This document shows positions 51,885-58,982 of a stretch of DNA of 64,000 bases, in pieces. Source of the DNA: an uncultured Candidatus Poseidoniales archaeon (lineage in GTDB: Archaea > Thermoplasmatota > Poseidoniia > Poseidoniales > Thalassarchaeaceae); the NCBI GenBank assembly GCA_902511005.1, contig CABXDN010000001.1, positions 1 through 64,000 of the forward strand, given 5' to 3'. Numbering within the stretch: the first letter of the stretch is position 1; every line of letters starts with the position of its first letter. The position numbers were made by a program, and so were the translations under genes. The notes under the pieces are model-generated. The model worked only from the letters and a program-made list of their open reading frames with translations, did not search any database and had not been told where the DNA came from.

Positions 51885-51933
51885 GTGATTTTAGTATCGT
51901 GTATTTGAATAACCAGAATGAGGTGGAAGTATC

Positions 51934-52050
51934 ATGAGTGAAGTATGTAGCAACTGTGGCACATCAATTGACATTAGTGGACTTCAGAAATCTTATGGGG
52001 GATTTGACTTGTATTGTAAAACATGTGGAAATCAATGGCATGTTAACTAA
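51934..52050 (+). CDS. 38-residue zinc-ribbon miniprotein (not in ORF track)
   Basis: ATG at 51934 opens a 38-codon frame ending with TAA at 52050. The product holds two CxxC knuckles: 'CSNCG' near the start and 'CKTCGNQW' near the end, the pattern of a stand-alone zinc ribbon. GAGGTGGAAG lies about 8 nt before the ATG, a good ribosome site. It ends one base before the convergent GTPase gene. Such mini-ribbons are common and easily missed in archaea. The partner and role are unknown. Confidence 0.75.
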   Translation: MSEVCSNCGTSIDISGLQKSYGGFDLYCKTCGNQWHVN

Positions 52051-53139
52051 TTAATTGTCGATTTCTCTACGTTTTTCAATTTCATACTTAGTTCCTAAAG
52101 GCTCAAGACTCTTCTCTTCAACATGCCAGTTATTAGGTAATGAAAGAGGATCTTCTATCACATCAGCACCAATAATATCAATTAAACTAGCGCGAAACTC
52201 CTCTATTCCTTCGCCGCTAACAGCAGATAACAGATATTCAGCATCTGCTGGTGTTATTTTAAGAAGATCAGATTTAGAATGGGCTACTATTATTGGTCTC
52301 TCCGTAACTAGACTTCTTACTTCTCTAAGAAGACTCAATTGCTCATCTAGAGACGTCCCTCCTGTTTCACTAGCATCGATAAGGAAAATCAAAACATCAC
52401 CTACATTCTCCAATGCGGCAATCGCTTGCATTTCTATCAAATTCCTCTCTTCCATTGGCCTATCTAGTAAACCGGGAGTATCTACCATCTGATACGGTCT
52501 CCTCCTGTGTATGAAATGTCCTAAGTGTAATTGCTTAGTAGTAAATGGATAAGCCGCAACTTCTGGTTCACCAGATGATAAGGCACCGATAAGAGCAGAC
52601 TTACCTACATTTGGTGAACCAGCCACTACAATGATAGGTTCTGCCGAATCTACAGAGGGTAATTTTCGAAGTATATCTCTTGCCTCACCAAGCCATATGA
52701 TCTGAGGCGATATTTGATGAACAATTGAAGAAATACGGCCATAAGCATGCCTTCTTGCTTCATGGAAACCTTCTATATTCCTAATACGAAGTATCTTAGA
52801 TTCAGATTCACCTGAAATTTTACGAATCCTTTCAGCCGCCCATTGAATAGCACCAAGGCTCTTTCGATAGTCATCATTACCTACTGCTGCATCGATTAAA
52901 GCCCTATCAAACTCGGACAACGCGTTGAGACTAGGCCATTTATCTACCCATGTCCTAAGAGTTGTATCTATAGTATCTGCAGCCGATTGAGTCATCCTCA
53001 CCATTTGCTTCCTTACACGATGATACTTATCTGGATCTTCAACTAAATCAGCCTGTTTAGATGCCTTGCGAAATGCCTTATCAAGAATTTCTTGAGGGAA
53101 AAGAACGGTCGGAATACTTCGCCACTGTGGTGATGCCAT
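52051..53139 (-). CDS. Nog1-like GTPase (ribosome biogenesis)
   Basis: The 362-residue protein has an N-terminal helical domain (about 1-155) followed by an Obg-type G domain. G1 is 'GSPNVGKSALIGAL' (about 173-180), the switch region is 'AAYPFTTKQLHLGHF', G3 is 'DTPGLLDRPMEERN' and G4 is 'HSKSD'. The helical N-terminus plus G domain is the archaeal Nog1 layout, involved in large-subunit assembly. The eukaryotic C-terminal extension is missing, as usual in archaea. Confidence 0.9.
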   Translation of the reverse strand: MASPQWRSIPTVLFPQEILDKAFRKASKQADLVEDPDKYHRVRKQMVRMTQSAADTIDTTLRTWVDKWPSLNALSEFDRALIDAAVGNDDYRKSLGAIQWAAERIRKISGESESKILRIRNIEGFHEARRHAYGRISSIVHQISPQIIWLGEARDILRKLPSVDSAEPIIVVAGSPNVGKSALIGALSSGEPEVAAYPFTTKQLHLGHFIHRRRPYQMVDTPGLLDRPMEERNLIEMQAIAALENVGDVLIFLIDASETGGTSLDEQLSLLREVRSLVTERPIIVAHSKSDLLKITPADAEYLLSAVSGEGIEEFRASLIDIIGADVIEDPLSLPNNWHVEEKSLEPLGTKYEIEKRREIDN

Positions 53140-53256
53140 GGTCTCTCCCCTATCTGCCGCCTATACCATCCCACTTCAAGGCAACAGTCATTTGTGGATT
53201 ATTACTTACAATCTTTGAACCCGTTGGCTTTTCTATAACATAGTTAACCGAGAGGT

Positions 53257-53709
53257 ATGAGTACGGAGAGGCGTAGTAGAGAAGTTACTGATTTACCCGC
53301 ATGGGCTAAACGAATACATCAAGAATATGGTTCACCAGAATTAGATACTCTAAAAGATATATTCCTCGGACCACTGATTAAAAGAAAATCAGGTTTAAGG
53401 AAAGATGATTTGATTGAAATATTATTGGATAGTAGAGCACTACCTAAAGATTCAGACCCATATATTAGAGGTATGTTGGTTGGCACCTCGAGAAATGTAA
53501 TAGAAATTTTAGATGAAAATGGAGATTTTCGCTCTATAGCAAGAGATGTGATAGTTGAATTACGTCTAATCACACACTTAAGGAAACCATATATTGAAGA
53601 TAGAGAACTTTTAACTTTCGAAAAGGAAGATATGCGAAGACGTTCAAATCTTCATGAAGCGGCAGAAAGGCAAGCTGATGGAAGAGATGATAATCATGTG
53701 TGGGATTGA
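53257..53709 (+). CDS. Hypothetical 150-aa protein
   Basis: I do not recognise this protein. It is soluble, charged and mostly helical, with 'DTLKDIFLGPLIKRKSGLRKDDLIEILLD' and 'RDVIVELRLITHLRKPYIEDRE'. There is no signal peptide, TM helix or Cys cluster. The C-terminal 20 residues are highly charged. It opens a plus-strand unit; the PCD gene starts 1 nt after its stop, so they are probably co-transcribed. Confidence 0.65.
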   Translation: MSTERRSREVTDLPAWAKRIHQEYGSPELDTLKDIFLGPLIKRKSGLRKDDLIEILLDSRALPKDSDPYIRGMLVGTSRNVIEILDENGDFRSIARDVIVELRLITHLRKPYIEDRELLTFEKEDMRRRSNLHEAAERQADGRDDNHVWD

Positions 53710-53710
53710 T

Positions 53711-54046
53711 ATGAACGAAGAGACTAATTTATCCTCTAAAGTTTGCATCCCATGTCAAGGAGGCGTACCTCCATTAACAGAAGATGAAATGAGTGAATTT
53801 ATCGTACTCTTAAACAATGACTGGAAAATTATTGAAAGTCATCATCTGGAAAGAGTTTGGAAATTTGAAAATTTCAAACAGGCACTAGAATTTACGAATA
53901 ATGCTGGAGATATTTGTGAAGAACAGAATCATCATGCAGATTTTGAACTAGGGTGGGGGAGAGTTTTAGCGAAAATCTATACTCATAAAATTGATGGATT
54001 GGTAGAATCAGATTTCATTCTTGCATCTAAATTTGATGAAATTTGA
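53711..54046 (+). CDS. Pterin-4a-carbinolamine dehydratase
   Basis: The catalytic pattern appears as 'EEQNHHADFELGWGRVLAKIYTHKIDGL', matching the family's (E)-x-x-x-HH-x-x-(W/F)...THxxGGL motif, with 'FVVLLNNDWKI'-type wording earlier. The enzyme dehydrates 4a-hydroxy-tetrahydropterin. The Cys-containing N-terminus ('CIPCQGGVPPLT') is common in prokaryotic members. The track start at 53654 lies inside the previous gene, so I chose ATG 53711. No aromatic hydroxylase is visible in the window, so its role may lie in other pterin chemistry. Confidence 0.88.
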   Translation: MNEETNLSSKVCIPCQGGVPPLTEDEMSEFIVLLNNDWKIIESHHLERVWKFENFKQALEFTNNAGDICEEQNHHADFELGWGRVLAKIYTHKIDGLVESDFILASKFDEI

Positions 54047-54056
54047 GGTCAATTAT

Positions 54057-54368
54057 ATGGTTAAGATTCGGAAACATATATTCGTATGTGTGAATGAAAG
54101 AAGTTCGGAAAACCCCAAAGGGTGTTGCTCATCAAAAAATTCTCTGGAAATAATGACTAAAATTAAAAGAATTACGAAAAAATCGGGAGCAGATGATATA
54201 CGAGTCAATAAATCAGGATGCCTAGGGAATTGTGAGAAAGGCGTTGCTTGTGTCATTTATCCAGATGGTATTTGGTATACCCTTCCTGATGAAGAAAAGG
54301 CGATTATTGAGGTTTCTAATCATATTCTTGGAGGGAAAATTGCTTCAGATTACTTGATGTTAGAATAA
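54057..54368 (+). CDS. Thioredoxin-like [2Fe-2S] ferredoxin
   Basis: A 103-residue protein with 'HIFVCVNERSSENPKGCCSSK' followed by 'VNKSGCLGNCEKGVACVIYPDGIWY'. The Cys layout (C ... CC ... CxxxC) and the 'GCLGNCEKG' loop mark the thioredoxin-like 2Fe-2S ferredoxin family. It would carry single electrons in the cytoplasm. ATG 54057 replaces the track start, which lies within the PCD gene. An NADPH-type oxidoreductase follows 20 nt downstream. Confidence 0.88.
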   Translation: MVKIRKHIFVCVNERSSENPKGCCSSKNSLEIMTKIKRITKKSGADDIRVNKSGCLGNCEKGVACVIYPDGIWYTLPDEEKAIIEVSNHILGGKIASDYLMLE

Positions 54369-54387
54369 TTTAAGAGGGGGAATAATT

Positions 54388-55410
54388 ATGAAAAAAGTGA
54401 TATATCCAAGAGTTGGTGGACCAGAATCTATAGAAATAATAGATAGTATACTGGAGACCCCAAAAAAAGACCAAGTTAAAGTTAGAGTCCATAGGGCAGG
54501 AATAAATTTTGCAGATTTAATGATGAGACAGGGATTATATGGCTCAAATCCAGATTTTCCTTTCACACCTGGCTATGAAGTATCTGGAGAAATAATCGAA
54601 CTAGGAGAAAATGTATATTCGTTGAAAAAAGGTCAAAGAGTCATAGCAATGACTGGATTCGGAGGTTATTCAGAAGAAGTATTAGTAGAATCCAGTAGAA
54701 TAGTGCCAATTCCAGACAATGTTAGTTTTGATCAAGCAGCGGCTATGCCAGTAACATATGGGACTGCATACCATATGCTGGTTCATCTGGGCGGAGTTAA
54801 GGAAGGAGATTCGATATTAATTCATCATGCTGCAGGAGGTGTTGGAACTGCTGCTGCTCAGATTTGTCAAGCATTTGGAACAGGCCTAATTATTGGAACC
54901 GCATCTGAACATAAAAAAGAATTTGTAGAATCATTAGGGATGCATTTCGTTAACCGTGATAGAGAAGATTTTGTAGAGGTATGTAAAAAACTTACTGAAG
55001 GAAAAGGAGTTCATCAGGCTATCGATCCAGTTGCAGGTAAACATCTGATGAGATCATATGCCGCACTAAGAAATGGTGGGAAACTACATTGTTTCGGCGC
55101 ATCATCAGCGGTCCCTAAAGAAAAAAGATCAATGGTTGCTGCATTTAAGATGTGGATTAATACCCCTAAATTTGACCCACTAAAGATGATGAATTCAAAC
55201 AAGGCTGTTTTCGGCGTACATATGGGGAAAATGGATGATAGCACCGTTTTTGAAAATCATCTTTCGGATCTGGGTGCACTAATGGAACAGGGGAAAATAA
55301 ATCCTATAATCGACTCAATTTGGAGATTTGAAGATGTTGCAGATGCACAAAGACATATTCATAATCGGATGAATAAAGGAAAAGTTCTACTAGATTTTTC
55401 ACCTAATTAA
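54388..55410 (+). CDS. Zinc-free medium-chain dehydrogenase (quinone oxidoreductase-like)
   Basis: The 340-residue MDR protein has 'VHRAGINFADLMMRQGLYG', the NADPH motif 'HHAAGGVGTAAAQICQAFG' and 'AIDPVAGKHLMRSYAALRNGGKLHCFG'. It lacks the structural-zinc Cys set, placing it with NADPH:quinone reductase or VAT-1-like members. GAGGGGG precedes the ATG. Position behind a ferredoxin and PCD suggests a small redox operon. The substrate is unknown. Confidence 0.88.
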   Translation: MKKVIYPRVGGPESIEIIDSILETPKKDQVKVRVHRAGINFADLMMRQGLYGSNPDFPFTPGYEVSGEIIELGENVYSLKKGQRVIAMTGFGGYSEEVLVESSRIVPIPDNVSFDQAAAMPVTYGTAYHMLVHLGGVKEGDSILIHHAAGGVGTAAAQICQAFGTGLIIGTASEHKKEFVESLGMHFVNRDREDFVEVCKKLTEGKGVHQAIDPVAGKHLMRSYAALRNGGKLHCFGASSAVPKEKRSMVAAFKMWINTPKFDPLKMMNSNKAVFGVHMGKMDDSTVFENHLSDLGALMEQGKINPIIDSIWRFEDVADAQRHIHNRMNKGKVLLDFSPN

Positions 55411-55416
55411 TTAGAA

Positions 55417-55719
55417 TCAAGAATCAGCAACAATTGAACCATTGAAAGTCAGTTCGTGATTAGGGACCATTTGTTCACCCCAAGCTGCTTGTACTTTAGC
55501 TCCAACTTCTTCGTAAGCATCAGAGTTGACCACTGAATCTAAAGATTCTTGATTTGGCCAGTATGAAACTGCAATTATTCTTTCCGAATCTTCTGCTAAA
55601 GTTGTTCTTTCACAGCCGTTTGCCATTGCTAAATCTAAGAAATTCTTCCATCCATTGATTTGTTTTTCTGTTAAGTCAGCGTTGTCCTCTTTTAGAACAC
55701 TCCATACCCGCATTATCAT
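55417..55719 (-). CDS. Dimeric alpha/beta-barrel (ABM-like) protein
   Basis: The 100-residue chain fits a single ferredoxin-like barrel of the antibiotic-biosynthesis-monooxygenase type: strand 'MRVWSVLK', helix 'QINGWKNFLDLAMANG', strand 'RIIAVSYWPNQESLDSVVNSDAYEEV'. Substrates of this family are diverse and none can be named. It is convergent with the MDR gene and precedes nothing on its strand. The ATG at 55719 or 55713 could start it. Confidence 0.7.
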   Translation of the reverse strand: MIMRVWSVLKEDNADLTEKQINGWKNFLDLAMANGCERTTLAEDSERIIAVSYWPNQESLDSVVNSDAYEEVGAKVQAAWGEQMVPNHELTFNGSIVADS

Positions 55720-55768
55720 AACTAACGATTAAGGGGGTAGGTTAAGAAAATTATCCCTGCGTAATCAC

Positions 55769-56179
55769 TCACAGTTTAACTGGGCGAGTTGCACCACAGG
55801 CTTGGCATTTTAGTAAAGTAGTACGATCTTCTTTGATAAAACGTGTATCAGGCGCTTTACATTGACCACAGAGAATATATGATTTAACATAAGATACTAT
55901 TTTTTCTTTAATTCTTTTAGGAGGAACTCTACCTTTGAACAAAACTCTAACCTGCTCTCTCGTACCTGATGTACCAAGTTCATTGATTAAGAACTGATAT
56001 ACGTGATTTGCATCTCGATCCATAGCATCTACAATAGGGGCGAAATTACGCAAGATAGTCTGATTACCTTCAATTAAAATTTCTGGTTCAGGCATCGTCC
56101 ATCGTGATCTCTCACTGATATTTTTTGGAATGCGCTCACGAGCGCGCTCTAACAAAGACTCATACTCGAACTCAACCAT
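55769..56179 (-). CDS. Translation initiation factor aIF2 beta
   Basis: The N-terminal 'YESLLERARERIP' is followed by the alpha/beta domain ('EGNQTILRNFAPIVDAMDRDANHVYQFLINELGTSG') and the C-terminal zinc ribbon (CGQC ... CQAC). 136 residues is typical. It is part of the heterotrimer that carries Met-tRNAi to the ribosome. It is divergent from dut. Confidence 0.96.
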   Translation of the reverse strand: MVEFEYESLLERARERIPKNISERSRWTMPEPEILIEGNQTILRNFAPIVDAMDRDANHVYQFLINELGTSGTREQVRVLFKGRVPPKRIKEKIVSYVKSYILCGQCKAPDTRFIKEDRTTLLKCQACGATRPVKL

Positions 56180-56230
56180 TGACTAGCCGAGAAGAGTCCC
56201 CTTTTTCACCCCACCGACTGAAAATCACTA

Positions 56231-56719
56231 ATGGATAAGCGTAAAATGCCGACTAGCACAGCGAATACCATGGATGAAGCCGTAGAAGTCAAAGTTGCAA
56301 GGACTCATGCTGATGCTTTGTTGCCTACAAAAGGAAGTATCCATGCAGCAGGTTGGGATTTATATTCACTTGAGGATACAATAGTCAGACATAGAAGTAG
56401 TACCATGGTTAGAACTGGTCTTCATGTAGCAATTCCTCAGGGATATGAAGGGCAAGTTCGGGCTCGTTCCTCACTAGGTAAGAAAGGATTAATCCTTCCA
56501 CATAGCATAGGCACTATCGATGCAGATTATAGAGGAGAATTATTTGTTTTAATGACATGGATTGGAGAAGGAGATTCATATAAAATTCAGAAAAATGAAC
56601 GAATTGCTCAACTTCTGATAACACCAATTCCAAAATCACAATTCAAAGAAGTTGATTTCGAGAATCTCGGTGAAACAGAGAGAGGAGAGGGCGGTTTTGG
56701 TTCAACTGGAAGGTTTTAA
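56231..56719 (+). CDS. dut: dUTP diphosphatase (trimeric dUTPase fold)
   Basis: The five-motif layout is visible: 'AAGWDLYS' (I), 'RARSSLGKKG' (II), 'GTIDADYRGEL' (III), 'ERIAQLLI' (IV) and the C-terminal 'GEGGFGSTGRF' (V). It hydrolyses dUTP to dUMP, limiting uracil in DNA. The related dCTP deaminases lack this motif V tail, so dUTPase is favoured. An ATG five codons in is an alternative start. Confidence 0.94.
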   Translation: MDKRKMPTSTANTMDEAVEVKVARTHADALLPTKGSIHAAGWDLYSLEDTIVRHRSSTMVRTGLHVAIPQGYEGQVRARSSLGKKGLILPHSIGTIDADYRGELFVLMTWIGEGDSYKIQKNERIAQLLITPIPKSQFKEVDFENLGETERGEGGFGSTGRF

Positions 56720-56740
56720 TTATAATTTTACAACTGAAAA

Positions 56741-56758
56741 ATATAGATAATATAGATA
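56741..56758. repeat. Tandem 9-bp repeat in promoter of the GfcR-like gene
   Basis: ATATAGATA occurs twice head to tail between dut and the regulator gene. It overlaps the likely AT-rich TATA region. It could be part of the promoter or a binding site for the downstream regulator itself; no direct proof is visible. Confidence 0.35.
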
Positions 56759-56804
56759 ATTTGTTTCCGATGGCTTGATACAGGGCGGATTCTAGGACAA
56801 AACG

Positions 56805-57398
56805 ATGCCACTAAGCGTAGACGAACTTCGTGCCAAAGTACAGCAATACCGTAGTAACGGTTTGAACACACAACAAATAGCTGATGAGTTATCACTTTCT
56901 CAAACAACAATTCAATGGTTATCTACTGAAAAATATTCTAATAATGTAGTTTCTGAAGATAGACCCACTGACGTCCAAGTAGGTTGGAGGTCGGTAGCTG
57001 TTAAGGCTAGTAGAATAGAAGCTATATCTTATATTTTTGCAGATATTATTGAAGAAGAAATTGGTGATGAGGTAGATACTATTGTTGGTATTAGTATCAA
57101 TGGTATACCTTTCGCTCAGGCTATTGCAGGACAGTTAGATTTAGATTTAGCAGTTAGCCGTTCAATAAGTGAAGAAGAAGGAGCACATATTTCAGAAATA
57201 TTCGCTAACGTATCTGGAAAAATGGTTGTTGTAGTTGATGATGTTGTGTCTTCGGGAACAACTTTAAAGAAAACAATCAATAATTTAAGAAAAGCAGGTG
57301 CTGATGTCAGACTCTGTTTAGTTTTAGCAAATAAATCTGAAGTAAATGCTCTGGAAGGAGTTCCCCTACGAGGATTAGTTAGAGTAGTAACTGTTTGA
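56805..57398 (+). CDS. GfcR-like regulator: HTH plus phosphoribosyltransferase domain
   Basis: An N-terminal helix-turn-helix ('GLNTQQIADELSLSQTTIQWL', about residues 19-40) is joined to a type I PRTase domain with the PRPP loop 'VVVVDDVVSSGTTLKKT' near residue 145. This is the layout of GfcR, described in haloarchaea as a regulator of sugar metabolism. Similar proteins are often annotated as orotate phosphoribosyltransferase-like. DNA binding responsive to a phosphorylated ligand is likely. Target genes here are unknown. lysS follows 9 nt downstream. Confidence 0.88.
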   Translation: MPLSVDELRAKVQQYRSNGLNTQQIADELSLSQTTIQWLSTEKYSNNVVSEDRPTDVQVGWRSVAVKASRIEAISYIFADIIEEEIGDEVDTIVGISINGIPFAQAIAGQLDLDLAVSRSISEEEGAHISEIFANVSGKMVVVVDDVVSSGTTLKKTINNLRKAGADVRLCLVLANKSEVNALEGVPLRGLVRVVTV

Positions 57399-57407
57399 GG
57401 CAGAAAG

Positions 57408-58982
57408 ATGCACTGGGCTGATCATACCGCGATGCGGCTTTCAAAACAATATGACTCACAAGTAATTGCTTCAGGAATCACTCCTTCCGGAGAATTTCAC
57501 ATCGGCCATCTTAGAGAGATATTAACGGCTGAAATGATACATAGGGCGTGCTTAGATGCAGAAATTAATTCTGAATATATCTTTATTGTGGATTCGATGG
57601 ACCCGTTAAGGAGGGTGTATAATTTTCTATCAGAAGAATATAAAAAATACATAGGACATCCTCTTGTGAATATCCCTGCACCTAATCCTGATGGCACTCC
57701 AAATCATGAAGGTGGAAATTATGCAAATCACTTCCTTCAACCATTCTTAGAAGCCCTAAAAGAAATTGGAGTTCATCCTAAAGTAGTAATGAATCATGAA
57801 ACTTATAATGGTGGAAAATTCGCTACAAAAATAGATATGGCGATCCGGAATAGAGATAAAATTCATGAAATAATTGAAAATATATCTGGTAGAGAATTAC
57901 CAGAAGAATGGTTCCCTTACAACCCAATAGGCAGTGATGGAAGTATGGATGGAGTGAAAGTAACTGGATACGATATGCCATATGTATCTTGGATAGACAG
58001 GCATGGAGTTGAGGGGAAGTCAGATATTAGAAAGGCAGATGGAAAAATGCCTTGGAGAGTCGATTGGGCTGCGAGATGGGGAATACATGGAATAACATGT
58101 GAACCGGCAGGTAAAGACCACGGAGCATCAGGAGGGAGTTTTGATACAGGAATACCAATTTGTGAACTATTGGGTAGTAAGCCCCCTGGAAAAATGGTTT
58201 ATGAATGGATACAACTGAAAGGAAGTGGCCCCATGTCAAGTTCTAGTGGTAATACAATCGGCCCTATAGAGGCACTAAATCTAGTTCCGCCAGAGATATT
58301 AAGATATATCATTGCCAGAACTAAGGTGAAAAAACATATTGATTTTGATACGGGACCGTCACTTTTTGAAACTGCAGATGAATATGAAAGATTAGTATCT
58401 AGCCCTCCATCTGGAGAAAATCTGAATAAAAAGAAAAAGGTTGCCAGAGACACTATTCTTGGGTCTTTGCGACTTAGTCAAGTGAATAGAGGAGATGACC
58501 CCTCAAAATCTATCGCAGGCGTCTCTTTTCGGCATTTAGCAATGTTAGCTCAGATAAAATCAAATGATCAGGATATTTGGGATTCTTTGAATAAAAGTAA
58601 ACACATTGACGGTAGGCCAAACTTAGCATTAATTGGGAGATTATCAAGAATGAGAAATTGGATAGATGGAGTTCACTTTCCAGAAAATGCAAAAATCAGT
58701 ATTCAAGAGCAGATGAATGATGAAGATAAAGAAAAGATTACAAAAGAACAAAGAAGATTCCTATCGAGTTTACAGATTAAATTAGAAAATTGCCCATGGA
58801 ATGAGAGTCAAATAAGTCAACTAATAAGAGAAACTGCTACGGAATTAGAAATCAGTCCACGAGAAGGATATATGGCACTTTACCTATTGATAATAGGTCG
58901 AGATTATGGGCCAAGAATCGCTTCAATAATTGTAGAATTAGGGAAAGTAGAAACCATTAAAATTTTCTCAAAATCGCTTTAA
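57408..58982 (+). CDS. lysS: Lysyl-tRNA synthetase, class I
   Basis: This is the archaeal class I LysRS of 524 residues. The HIGH motif is in 'SGEFHIGHLREI' and the KMSKS-type loop reads 'GSGPMSSSSGN' (near residue 278). 'AGKDHGASGGSFDTG' is also typical of the family. It charges tRNA-Lys and is unrelated to the bacterial class II enzyme. It starts 9 nt after the GfcR-like gene, so they probably share a transcript. Its tail overlaps the MutS-like gene by 15 nt on the opposite strand. Confidence 0.96.
   Translation: MHWADHTAMRLSKQYDSQVIASGITPSGEFHIGHLREILTAEMIHRACLDAEINSEYIFIVDSMDPLRRVYNFLSEEYKKYIGHPLVNIPAPNPDGTPNHEGGNYANHFLQPFLEALKEIGVHPKVVMNHETYNGGKFATKIDMAIRNRDKIHEIIENISGRELPEEWFPYNPIGSDGSMDGVKVTGYDMPYVSWIDRHGVEGKSDIRKADGKMPWRVDWAARWGIHGITCEPAGKDHGASGGSFDTGIPICELLGSKPPGKMVYEWIQLKGSGPMSSSSGNTIGPIEALNLVPPEILRYIIARTKVKKHIDFDTGPSLFETADEYERLVSSPPSGENLNKKKKVARDTILGSLRLSQVNRGDDPSKSIAGVSFRHLAMLAQIKSNDQDIWDSLNKSKHIDGRPNLALIGRLSRMRNWIDGVHFPENAKISIQEQMNDEDKEKITKEQRRFLSSLQIKLENCPWNESQISQLIRETATELEISPREGYMALYLLIIGRDYGPRIASIIVELGKVETIKIFSKSL

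Noticed and set aside
53654-53710. Extended start of the PCD gene
   Set aside because: These codons lie inside the preceding gene in another frame, and the family N-terminus begins near ATG 53711.
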